From Chenopodium formosanum (taxonomy: Eukaryota > Streptophyta > Magnoliopsida > Caryophyllales > Amaranthaceae): a stretch of DNA of 64,000 nt. The DNA is taken from assembly GCA_024500155.1 (NCBI GenBank), contig CM044862.1, positions 28,485,501 to 28,549,500 of the forward strand. The letters run 5' to 3'. Positions 10,592 through 20,169 of the stretch are shown one piece after another. Every line of letters begins with the position of its first letter. Position 1 is the first letter of the stretch. A model generated the notes under the pieces. The model had not been told where the DNA came from. It saw only the letters and a list, made by a program, of their open reading frames with translations, and searched no databases. Position numbers and translations under genes: made by a program.

Positions 10592-11893
10592 TCAAAGCCA
10601 GTTTCCAATGTTCTTGATTCCCATTGCCTCAACATGTTTGTTGTGCTTCACTTGAGACAAAGGTTTAGTGAGTGGATCAGCTACATTGTCATCCATTCCA
10701 ACCTTGTAAATTCTGATTTCACCTTCTGATTCCCATTCTCTAATCATGTAAAATCGCCTCTTGACATGTTTGTCACAATAGAGGTCTATTGGACCATTTA
10801 TGGAGGGTACAACATCAAGTTCCCTAATGAACTTGCGAATCCAAACTTCCTCCTTAGCTACCTCAGATGCTGCCAAGTATTCGGCTTCAGTTGTAGAATC
10901 AGCATTTGTGCTTTGCTTAGCACTCTTCTAACTAAACGCTCCTCCATTGAGACAGAATAGGTACCCTGATTGTGACTTGAAGTCGTCTCTATCTGTCTGG
11001 AATCTTGCGTCGGTGTAACCCTCAACAACCAATTCATCTCTACCACCATAGACAAGGAATTTATCCTTGTTCCTTTTAAGGTACTTTAGGATATTCTTGG
11101 CCGCAGTCCAATGCGCCTCTCCTAGGTCCAATTGGTATCGGCTTGTAGCGCTCAAGGCATACGATACATCAGGCCTAGTACATATCATGGCATACATGAT
11201 CGATCAAATAAGAGAAGCATATGGAATCTGATTCATCCTTTTCCGCTCATCAGGTGTCTTCGAACACTACTTCTTGCTTAGGGTTATTCCATGTGCCATG
11301 AGCAGGTGGCCTCTCTTGGCTCCTTCCATGTTGAATCAAGTTAGTACCTTATCAATATAAGTACTTTAACTCAATCTTATCATCCTCTTTGATCTATCCC
11401 TATAGATCTTGATGCCTACTATGTACTGAGCCTCTTCCAAGTGTTTCATTGAAAAACATTTCCCGAGCCAAGCCTTTACAGACTCTAACATCGGAATACT
11501 ATTTCCAATGAGCAAGATGTCATTGAAATATAAGACTAGGAAGATGATGTCACTCCCACTGACCTTCTTCTAAACATAAGATTCATCTGGATTTTTGATA
11601 AAACCAAACTAACCAATGGCTTCATCGCATTGTAGATTCCAACTTTTGCTTGCTTGCTTTAATCCATAAATGGACTTCTTAAGCTTGCATACCTTTCTAG
11701 CATTGTTTTGGTCGACAAAACCTTCAGGATGTGTCATGTACACAACTTTTTCCAAAATTCCATTGAGGAAGGCGGTTTTGACGTCCATCTACCATATTTC
11801 CTAATTGTAATATGCAGCTATCGCTAGACGAATCAAAACGGACTTAAGCATTGCAACTGGAGAAAAGGTTTTATCATAATCAATTCCGTTAAT
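10592..11893 (-). pseudogene. Copia A reverse transcriptase (C-terminal part) and RNase H, decayed
   Basis: Minus-strand fragments in shifting frames. RT palm sequence at about 11890-11200 includes an altered active site (YFND instead of YVDD, near 11520-11531). The block 11197-10928 has MYAMICTRPDVSYALSATSR and a Thr-Asp-Ala of the RNase H domain. The C-terminus at 10876-10592 ends DPLTKPLSQVKHNKHVEAMG, the usual copia end. In the last piece about 20 residues appear deleted between LYCD and the RRF.MIRE segment. Confidence 0.85.
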
Positions 11894-12133
11894 TTACTTG
11901 TAACCTTTTGCTACCAGTCTAGCTTTGTAAATGAATACATTTCCATCTTTGTCGGTTTTCAACTTGAAAATCCATTTACATCCGATAGGTGTGTAACCTT
12001 TGGGTAAATCAACCAAGTCCCATACTTGATTTTCAAACATGGAGTCTATTTCGGATTTCATGGCCTCTTGCCATTTTGCAAAGTCGGGGCTCGTTATAGC
12101 TTGCTTGTAGGTTGTCGGCTCATCTCCATCCAT
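11894..12133 (-). pseudogene. Copia A reverse transcriptase, N-terminal part
   Basis: 79 codons with WQEAMKSEIDSMFENQVWDL and CKWIFKLKTDKDGNVFIYKA, ending ARLVAKGYK. This is the canonical start of copia reverse transcriptase ('W..A...E......tw.lv.lP.g...igckWvfk.K...dG...r.KARLVakG'). It is cut by a stop at 11894. The copy is non-functional. Confidence 0.9.
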
Positions 12134-12331
12134 TACTAGGATGTCCTGATTTTCTGTTAATACAACACCGAGATATCTGTCAGGTTGAGATCTTGGCCGA
12201 TTTGACCTACGTAGGGTAATAGGCTGAGCATTTGCATTGTCGGTTTGACTTTGCAGGTTTTGACTTTGAACATTCTCAAAAGATACTTTGTGAGCACTTT
12301 GATTGTCAGTTTGTCCTTGTTACTCGTCCTC

Positions 12332-12532
12332 TCAAACTTCATCGAGTTCAATTTTCATCCCACTTGTCATTTTGGAAATATGCTCCTTCTCCAAAAAGAC
12401 ACCATCACGAGCAACAAACACTTTGTTCTCGGATTTATTGTAGAAGTAATACCCTTTGGTTTCTTTTGGATAACCTACAAAGAAACACTTGTCAGATTTT
12501 GGATGAAGTTTGTCAGACATAAGCCTCTTCAC
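12332..12532 (-). pseudogene. Copia A integrase C-terminal (GKGY-like) fragment
   Basis: 66 codons with DKCFFVGYPKETKGYYFYN and KVFVARDGVFLEKEH. This is the copia segment between integrase and RT that begins with the 'C.F.GY....KGY' motif. Frameshifts separate it from the blocks on both sides (12157-12351 holds degraded linker sequence). Confidence 0.85.
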
Positions 12533-12667
12533 ATATGCTTTGCATCCCCAAATCTTAAGAAAAGTTAACCTTGGAGGTTTCTTTGTTCATAATTCATATG
12601 GAGTCTTTTCTACAACTTTTGACGGAGCACGATTCAGTGTAAGTGCCGCAGTTAAAAGTGCATGTCC

Positions 12668-13372
12668 CTAGAAAGAGATTAGAAGATCACTAAGACCCAT
12701 AGTCGATCGTATCATGTCTAACAAGGTTCGATTCCTCCTTTCGGGTACTCCGTTCCATTGAGGATTTCTGGGAAGTGTCAATTCTGAAAGTATGCCATGA
12801 TCCTTCAGATGGTCATCGAATTCTTGGCTCAAATATTTGCCACCTCGATCCGATCGAAGCGCTTTGATTTTCTTGCCAAGTTGATTTTTAACTTCACTCT
12901 GAAATTCTTTGAATTTATCAAACGATTCATATTTATGAGACATTAGATAGACATATCCATATCTACTATAGTCGTTTGTGAAGGTTATGAAATACCGATA
13001 ACCATTCCTTGCGGGTGTACTCATTGGCCCACATACATCGGTGTGTATTAGGCCTAATAAGTCATCGGCCCTTTCTCCTAACTTGGAGAATGTTTGCTTT
13101 ATCATCTTGCCTAGTAAACATCCTTTGTAATTCTCCAATGATTTTAAATCAAATGAGTATAGAATGCCTTCTTGTAGAAGTTTCTTGATGCGTTTGATGT
13201 TAATGTGGCCAAGACGACAATTCCACAAGTATGTTTGATTTGATTCCATGGTCTTAGCTCTTTTGGTATCATTATAAACAATTTTGTCTAAACACATAAA
13301 AGTGTAATTTCCATAAATATAAACAAAACATGAAACAAAAGGTCTTGTGATCAAGGTTAAAATGACGTCCAA
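12668..13372 (-). pseudogene. Copia A integrase (GAG-pre-integrase plus DDE core)
   Basis: 234 codons. The zinc-binding segment is LGHINIKRIKKLLQEGIL with a damaged Cys pair (YKGCLLGK), followed by the core with LIHTDVCGP, a Ser-Asp-Arg-Gly-Gly and NGVPERRNRTL, so the three acidic catalytic positions (D, D, E) are still present. It opens into the pol region of copia A. Flanking frames are broken. Confidence 0.9.
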
Positions 13373-13560
13373 CGTCGCAAGATTAAATTATGGTAGATAA
13401 AACTTAGCAAGTTTTAAAATTTGGACAAAATGCATGAGTTTACAAGCTTTCTTCGGATAGATTTTCTTCATCTTCCACTTGTGTACTCATGTACACTTGA
13501 AAAGCGTAACTGACTTTTTTCATGAAATAGGAGCATAAATTGAGTCAGTTTTCCCGGTAT

Positions 13561-14243
13561 CTAATACCTTACAAATTGCTTGTATTTAAGTGTCAAGATG
13601 ATACCTAAGATTGAGGCTTTCTTTCCTCTTGCCTCATCTTCCAGATACTCGCTACTTTCTATTCTATAGTGGCCTTGATTACTACAATAGAAGCAACGCA
13701 TCTTAGTCTTGTTCTTGAACTCCTTCTTCTTGGGCTTTAGAGCAAACTTATCCGCCTTGCAAGAATAGGTCTTCTGGAGCTCTTGGACAACTTCCTTGTA
13801 GGACAGTTTATTCCGATTATTGGTAAGTTGCATCTTAATTGCAACGTACCCTGAGTGGAGTGAGATTAAAAGCATATGAGACGCTTGCTCATCCTCCAAC
13901 GGCTACCAATCAGTTCCAGATGGTTAAATAACCTTGTCATCTTTTGCACATGGGCTTGAAGTGGCATCCTGGGTCTAAGCCTTGCAATATAGACCCCAGC
14001 CCATACTTCTTGCCTCTCATTGTTGAGACACCCATATTGCGGTGGCTTGATCCTCATGTTAGACAATGACCTACTCACTTCTTCCATAAATCCATCATAG
14101 TTGCCCTTGTCGCTCTTTGTCACCCTCAGATTGACCACATCTTCTAGAGCCTTGAGAAGTACATCCGGAAGGTAGTTGGAAAATTTCTTCTTCCATTGTT
14201 CCGGAATGGAGTTTTCCATGAGTCGAGAGACTCTTTTGCAATC
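13561..14243 (-). pseudogene. Copia A gag, C-terminal two thirds, decayed
   Basis: Two overlapping frames. The block 13899-13561 contains the nucleic-acid knuckle CFYCSNQGHYRIESSEY, where the last zinc ligand Cys is replaced by Ser. The block from 14243 is a helical capsid-like region (MPLQAHVQKMTRLFNHLELI). The upstream end is interrupted by the Sirevirus LTR at 14249; the ATAAC at 14244-14248 is the target site. Confidence 0.8.
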
Positions 14244-14248
14244 ATAAC

Positions 14249-15447
14249 TGAAAGTGCAGCTGGTACTCAAGAAGGGGGGGGGGGGGTTGAATTGAGTACA
14301 GGGCAGTGTTAAGAATTATTGGATTTTCTTCTCTATTTATGTAGGGGGACCAGGTGATGAACTGGTCCTGCAGCGGAAACAGAAAATTCAATAAATAATC
14401 AACACAAAGATTTAACGAGGTTCAGCTCAACTCTGAGCCTACGTCCTCCACTACCCTAATTACTTTTATTAATCAACTCTGAAAAACAAAAGCAATTACA
14501 AATGATCACACTCGTGATCCCCACACCTAACTCTAGGTGTCACTTCGCACTTGCACTCACACTCGTAAATGCTACCCAATAACTAACCTCTTAGTGATTC
14601 AATACAAACCCTTTGTTTCCCTCTAAATGCTTCCACTCAAAGCTTACAAGAGATAATTACAAAACAATTCTTACTGTGTGCATAAATAGTTTGTAAGAGA
14701 TGAACCAACTATTTCCCTTAGAGTGTATTTCGAGCTTTCAAAGATAGAGAAGTTTTTCAGAAAAGCTCGCTCGAAATTCTGATCGAGTTTATGCTTTTAT
14801 AAGGTTGGGAGATGAATTCTTTCGTGATCTTTTCAGATCATAACTTAGGTAAATAGAATATCTTTTATTTTGTAAATAAGAGATATTCTAAGATATTATT
14901 CTACTTTCCATAAATGGGTAGAATAGTATATTCTAAGTTATATGCGAAATAATTCATCTCCAACTCTGCATAAACTGAATCAATTAGTTTAGTAAATATT
15001 CTCTAAGGATAGGAAATATATATTCCAGAAAATATTTACTGAACTAATGTCCAGGTTCATGAAACAAGCTACGAAGCAGCTGTTTCCTAACCTGTTAGTG
15101 TCCTAGAGATCAGGTCAACTTTTCCTGATCTCTACAACACTAAATATTCTAAGTAAGGGATACAGATAGCTCACGTACAAACATCCATGCACACTTAACA
15201 TTATAAAGACTACAAAGATCAACTATCCTAATCTGAGAGACTTCATAATCTTCAAGTCTTGACGGCCATCCTTGATAGAACATTCTGATACATATTTCTT
15301 GAATGCTTTGATTCAAAAGGACTTCATATTGCCTCAAGTACTTGGGATAGTTGTTCCTGTTCAAAATGTCAGTTGATATAATATAAAACCAACAAGAACC
15401 AGCTAGTCAGCTGTTTGTCATCACTCAAAACCTTAAGTGACTCAACA
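14249..15447 (-). mobile_element. Sirevirus 3' LTR
   Basis: 1199 bp, TGTTGAGTCAC...GCACTTTCA on the minus strand. Its outer edge touches ATAAC. It holds a run of 13 G (+ strand) near its outer end and inverted CGAGCTTT/AAAGCTCG arms near 14729-14770. It lacks the 16-bp insertion seen in the other LTR. Confidence 0.93.
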
Positions 15448-15461
15448 AATTCCCCCTTTTT
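15448..15461 (-). promoter_or_regulatory. Sirevirus polypurine tract
   Basis: AAAAAGGGGGAATT on the minus strand directly abutting the 3' LTR: the plus-strand DNA primer site. A second PPT-like tract lies about 355 bp further inside. Confidence 0.85.
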
Positions 15462-16098
15462 GATGATGACAAACACTTTGAAGTTTTCTGCACCTGCACG
15501 TTAGTGAGAAACAGCAAAGTAAAGAAAGTTCTAATCTACACTTAAGAAGACAAGACTTTCTACTAGACTTTCTACACAAGGGATATCTTGTGTAAAAGAC
15601 TTATGACACTGATGACTGACCAGGATAGCCATCTTTATTTAAAAGAAACAACTTGTTTTTGGATTTTTTGGAAAAAGACACTGAAACAGTTAGTTAATCT
15701 AACTGTTCCCTCTATTTTAACTTGTTTTTGTGATAATCTGACTCAAGGAAATAAAAGACTCAATCTAATTGTCTAACAAGGCCTTTTCAGAAACTTCAAC
15801 CTGCTTTTCCCCCTTTTGGCATCATTAAAAAGCATTCAAAAAATAGAATTGCACACCAAAATATCGCAAGTAAGCCAAAAATCAGTAGTTTCAACCACTG
15901 ATCAATCTCAATGCTGCAGGTTAGCACAAACAGGTTATTCAATCACATAAAACAGAAAAAGCTTAAAACTGTTCAGGATTACACACCAAAAGGTTAGAAA
16001 CATAATAGAAACCACACTGTATGAAAAACAGTCTAGCAGTGTGGGGGAACAGCAAATATGATGACAGTTAATGGAAGGGGAGGGGGAGACTGAAGTGA
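15462..16098 (-). other. Sirevirus 3' non-coding region with a second PPT-like tract
   Basis: No coding potential. Near 15803-15818 a second minus-strand tract CCAAAAGGGGGAAAAG is preceded by ATGATG, as the real PPT is (CATCATC context). Repeated PPT-like tracts are a described feature of Sireviruses. The rest shows nothing definite. Confidence 0.6.
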
Positions 16099-17997
16099 TC
16101 ATTCATCATCATCTTCATCCTCTTCTTCATCCTCTGGGTTGATCTCCTCCTCGAAGTCAGAACCTTCCTCAGCTGTCTTTTCTTCTACCTTCTTCTCCTT
16201 TACCTCTGTCTCTTCTTCTTCTTCCTCATCAGATTCATTTTCCTCTTCTTCAGAACCTTCTCCTTTTTCAGCATCAGGATCCTTCTCACTGGAGGATTCC
16301 TCATCATCCGTCTCAATGATCCTACAGTGTGTAGAGTCAAACTTCATCCCAGACTCTGGGGGCAACAGGTGATCAATCACCCTGTAAATAGTGAGGAATT
16401 TCCTGTTGTTCATAAGCTTATCAAGCTTCCTTTCTTCTTCAGCCTGCACTAGACTGGTAGCCAACTTTATGATCCTCTCATCCTGCCTTTCCAACTTGGC
16501 AAGAAGCATTGCCACATCCTCAGGAGTGATTTCCGCCTGGTTCCCTGCATCCCTTGGGCTACTTTCTTGACCTACAAAAGTCAGCCTCTTTCCAGAGTAG
16601 TCAATCTTCTTCTGAGTGAGTATTTTCTTGGAGAACAACTGAAGACTCACCACCTCACCAGAAAAAGAAAACTTGGGATTCTGCTCCTTGATGATTTTGC
16701 AGAGAAAGGAACCATAAGGCAGGGAGTTGTGGGATGAAGCATGGCAGTACAACATGTGCTCCATCATTAGAGCTGGCAGATTAACCTTAACCTTTTTCAG
16801 GATCAGATATATCAGGACCATGTCCATGATCCTAACAGTACCTCTGCCTTGACCCTTGGGCAGAAAGACCTTCAAACACATGGAGTGCAGAACCAACATA
16901 ATTGCCTCCCTAAAGTCACTAGGGGAACTAGCTTCTTCCTTCTTTCCAAACAAAAACTGAGTAACCTCCTCAGGTGTTACTCCTCCCATTAGGGGCCACC
17001 CATCACTGCTATATCTACCAAAACCATCTCTAGGTATACCCAGCAACTCAGATAAAACAGACTCAGAAACATGTACAATACTACCAGAAACAGTTGATGC
17101 CACAGACATATCAATGTTTTGCTTCAGATTAACAAAGAACTGACGATCAGGACCAACAAAAGCATCATTTAAATCATTAAACAGAGACATCCATCCTTGG
17201 AACTCAAGAAGTTCCTTAACTTGACTCAAAGCAGGAATATCAAAATATTCATTCTCAACACCACAGCCAGATAACACAGTCCTAGAACTTAAAGAGGTTG
17301 CACCAGTACTGGGGTTAACAGGTTGTTTACCTTTAGCAGCCTTGGAGATACGGGAAACAGATGATGTTGCTTTCCTTTTCTCTCCTCTCTTAGGCTCAGA
17401 TGGTGTAGTCTCCTTCTCTTCTGAGCCCTTAATGACCTTTGAAGCAGCCCTAGTCTGCCTTTTCCTTACAGAACCAGTAGTGGTACCAGCAACCACCTTG
17501 GTCACCACTACATCTAGATCCTCCTCCATCTTCTTGTCCTCCTTCTCCTCATCCAATCCTTCATCAGCCAGTTCCTCTAACTGTTTTTCAAGTTTCTTAG
17601 CTTTCTTTTTAACAGGTTCCCCCTCAGAAGGTGATTTGGGGTTTGAAGAAACGGTTTCAGTTATTTGAGTGAGGGTTTCGATGGATTTCTCTTTTGGGGC
17701 CTTTTTGGATTTGGATTTTTGTGGAGAAGGGGTTAAAGTTTTAGTCTTTGATGGTGAAGCAGGTTTTTCCTTCAAGACATTCTCTTTTGAAGGAGTTTGT
17801 CTCAAGGGAACGGCCTTGATGGGTTCAGTTTCAGAGGGGTTGATTTCTGGTATTGCTTGTGAAGGAGTCTGCTCAGAGACGTTCATAAGAACATCCTTGA
17901 TTGTTTCTTGAGATTTTGACGAGGGGGAACTAGCCAAACTTGCTTGGGAACCTCCTTTCCTTCCTCCTTTCCTTCCAGTTCCAGCCTTTCTCACCAT
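16099..17997 (-). CDS. Sirevirus extra ORF (env-like / putative plant transposon protein)
   Basis: An intact frame of 632 codons. The N-terminal third (residues 1-230) is basic and Ser/Pro/Lys-rich with probable nuclear signals (KKKAKK, KRKAT). The middle (about 245-440) is a folded helical region including FQGWMSLFNDLNDAFVGPDR and LPALMMEHMLYCHASSHNSL, like the 'putative plant transposon protein' domain found in Sirevirus ORF3. The C-terminal 80 residues are almost purely Glu/Asp. No signal peptide or transmembrane segment is evident, so a true envelope role is doubtful. Its place between RNase H and the PPT is that of the env-like ORF in SIRE elements. Function unknown. Confidence 0.8.
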   Translation of the reverse strand: MVRKAGTGRKGGRKGGSQASLASSPSSKSQETIKDVLMNVSEQTPSQAIPEINPSETEPIKAVPLRQTPSKENVLKEKPASPSKTKTLTPSPQKSKSKKAPKEKSIETLTQITETVSSNPKSPSEGEPVKKKAKKLEKQLEELADEGLDEEKEDKKMEEDLDVVVTKVVAGTTTGSVRKRQTRAASKVIKGSEEKETTPSEPKRGEKRKATSSVSRISKAAKGKQPVNPSTGATSLSSRTVLSGCGVENEYFDIPALSQVKELLEFQGWMSLFNDLNDAFVGPDRQFFVNLKQNIDMSVASTVSGSIVHVSESVLSELLGIPRDGFGRYSSDGWPLMGGVTPEEVTQFLFGKKEEASSPSDFREAIMLVLHSMCLKVFLPKGQGRGTVRIMDMVLIYLILKKVKVNLPALMMEHMLYCHASSHNSLPYGSFLCKIIKEQNPKFSFSGEVVSLQLFSKKILTQKKIDYSGKRLTFVGQESSPRDAGNQAEITPEDVAMLLAKLERQDERIIKLATSLVQAEEERKLDKLMNNRKFLTIYRVIDHLLPPESGMKFDSTHCRIIETDDEESSSEKDPDAEKGEGSEEEENESDEEEEEETEVKEKKVEEKTAEEGSDFEEEINPEDEEEDEDDDE

Positions 17998-18562
17998 TGT
18001 TGCTTGTCTAAGCTTCGAAGAATTGATCTTGTAGAGAGAGAAGTTGAGAATTTTTTATGAATGATGAATAATCACGGAGCAAGGAAAGGGAAGCAAATAT
18101 ATAGCAAGAGGAATTATAGAGACAATCAGAAATAAAATCAGAGGATCAGAAGATATTTGGAAGTTATTTTAATTTGGAAATAACTTCCATAAATGAACAA
18201 CTGCCCATAATTGCAACTGTCAGAACAAATTGCCGTTGGAGGAAAATAACTGCCATATTTAAAAGATTTTAAAATCAAATAAGAATATAAAAAATATTTT
18301 CTCACGGTTTAATTTGAAATTAATTTCAAAATTAATCCGTTTGTATTTGCTGCTGTTTCCTCTGTTGGTAGGGTTACTGAAACAGTTGCTTATCTGTTCA
18401 ATATGGCCTTCAATCCTGAAAGTGATTAGCTGCAATATTGCTCACATAGAGATAAGCAATTAACATTGAGATAATAGACAGATTGCAAAGGTATGATGCA
18501 CGCACACATTTAAAGAATACTTAATTAGCCAATCATTGGGAAAAACAGCTGAGAGAGGTCTC
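17998..18562 (-). other. Spacer between RNase H and the env-like ORF
   Basis: AT-rich, no coding potential. In Sireviruses the extra ORF is thought to be made from a spliced or internal transcript. I see no clear promoter and could not choose an acceptor. Confidence 0.4.
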
Positions 18563-20071
18563 TTAGTTTGACCTAGTCAGACCTAACATGACTCTAAACT
18601 TGTAGAAAGACTCTTTACCCAATGGCTTAGTGAAGATATCTGCAATTTGTTCTTCACTGTTGCAAAAACTCAGCTCTACAAGACCTTTCTCAACATTATC
18701 TCTTAGGAAATGATGTCTTATCTCAATATGCTTTGTCCTGGAATGCTGCACAGGATTCTTAGAAATGTTAATAGCACTTGTATTATCACATAAAATAGGT
18801 ACATTTTCATAGAAAATACCAAAATCTTTCAACTGGTTTCTTATCCACAACAGCTGGGAGCAGCAAGCTGCAGCAGCTATGTATTCAGATTCTGCTGTGG
18901 ATAAAGCAACAGAATTTTGTTTCTTTGATCCCCAAGAAATCAAGCAGGGACCTAAGAAATGTGCCATACCAGATGTGCTCTTTCTGTCTACTAGGAATCC
19001 AGCATAATCTGCATCTGTGTATCCTAATAGTTCAATTGAACCACCTTTGGGGTACCACAAGTACAGATCATCTGTTCCTACTAAGTATCTAAGTATTCTC
19101 TTGACAGCCTTTAGGTGAGATTCTTTGGGATTGCTTTGAAAACGTGCACACAATCCCACATAAAACACTATATCTGGCCTACTAGTTGTCAAGTAGAGAA
19201 GAGAACCAATCATACCTCTAAACAGTGTAGCTTCCACACTCTCTCCTTTATCATCACTGTCTAGCTTTGCATTTGTAGGTATTGGAGTTGCATATGATTT
19301 ACTGTCTTGCAATCCATACTTCTTGATTAGTTCCTTTAGATACTTCTGTTGATGTATCATGATCCCATCAACTGCTTGCTTGATCTGCAATCCTAGGAAG
19401 AATCCTAGTTCTCCCATCATGCTCATCTCAAATTCACTTTGCATCAGATCTGCAAACTCACTACACAAAATTTGATTAGTAGCACCAAATATTATATCAT
19501 CTACATATATCTGTACTACAATCAAATCAAAATTCCTGGTTTTGATAAAGAGGGTCTTATCAACCGTTCCCCTTCTATAGTCATGTTCCATCAGAAAGTT
19601 GGACAGCCTTTCATACCAAGCTCTAGGAGCTTGTTTAAGACCATAGAGTGCCTTGTCCAGCTTATATACATGATTTGGGAATTGACTATCAGCAAAGCCA
19701 GGGGGCTGCTCAACATATACTTCTTCTTTCAAATAACCATTAAGAAATGCTGTCTTAACATCCATTTGAAAGAGCTTAATGTTCTTATGAGCAGCAAAGG
19801 CAATCAAGATCCTTATTGCCTCAAGTCTAGCTACTGGGGCAAAGGTTTCATCATAATCAATGCCTTCTTGCTGATTATAACCTTGCACGACCAGTCTAGC
19901 TTTGTTTCTGACTATAGTACCCAGATCATCCAATTTGTTTCTGAAGACCCACCTGGTACCTATGACTGACCTGTTCTCAGGTCTTGGCTCAAGATGCCAC
20001 ACTTTATTTCTTTCAAATTGATTTAATTCATCTTGCATAGCCAAAACCCAATCAGGATCTTTTAAAGCCAT
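18563..20071 (-). CDS. Sirevirus reverse transcriptase and RNase H (pol C-terminal half)
   Basis: 502 codons: RT start ALKDPDWVLAMQDELNQFER, ARLVVQGYNQ, active site YVDDIIFGA (about 19508-19497), then RNase H with the Asp of YTDADYAG, SRTKHIEIRHHFLRD and the ending IFTKPLG. All catalytic motifs appear intact. The frame is shifted against the upstream gag-pol ORF. Coding-like sequence runs back past the Met at 20071 to about 20210, so the break is a single-base indel, probably in a T-run there, not a separate gene. Confidence 0.93.
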   Translation of the reverse strand: MALKDPDWVLAMQDELNQFERNKVWHLEPRPENRSVIGTRWVFRNKLDDLGTIVRNKARLVVQGYNQQEGIDYDETFAPVARLEAIRILIAFAAHKNIKLFQMDVKTAFLNGYLKEEVYVEQPPGFADSQFPNHVYKLDKALYGLKQAPRAWYERLSNFLMEHDYRRGTVDKTLFIKTRNFDLIVVQIYVDDIIFGATNQILCSEFADLMQSEFEMSMMGELGFFLGLQIKQAVDGIMIHQQKYLKELIKKYGLQDSKSYATPIPTNAKLDSDDKGESVEATLFRGMIGSLLYLTTSRPDIVFYVGLCARFQSNPKESHLKAVKRILRYLVGTDDLYLWYPKGGSIELLGYTDADYAGFLVDRKSTSGMAHFLGPCLISWGSKKQNSVALSTAESEYIAAAACCSQLLWIRNQLKDFGIFYENVPILCDNTSAINISKNPVQHSRTKHIEIRHHFLRDNVEKGLVELSFCNSEEQIADIFTKPLGKESFYKFRVMLGLTRSN

Positions 20072-20169
20072 CTTGTAGTCAGTTGGTTCTATATTAGATA
20101 AAAATGAGAAAAATGCACAAAAGTTTTCATAAACTGCTCTCCTAGTCTGAATGCCTTTACTGATATCAC

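Noticed and set aside
10550..10592. Inner LTR border of copia A at a TTAACA near 10554
   Set aside because: No polypurine tract lies next to it; the border at 9719 has one directly adjacent.
16139..16372. Plus-strand Ser-rich ORF (and 17342-17911)
   Set aside because: Shadow of the acidic and basic repeats of the minus-strand env-like ORF.
16099..17997. The 632-codon ORF as a host nuclear gene
   Set aside because: It lies between the RNase H and polypurine tract of a complete Sirevirus bounded by target-site duplications, where these elements carry an extra ORF.
19439..19969. 176-codon plus-strand ORF
   Set aside because: Antisense shadow of reverse transcriptase; no codon or domain support.
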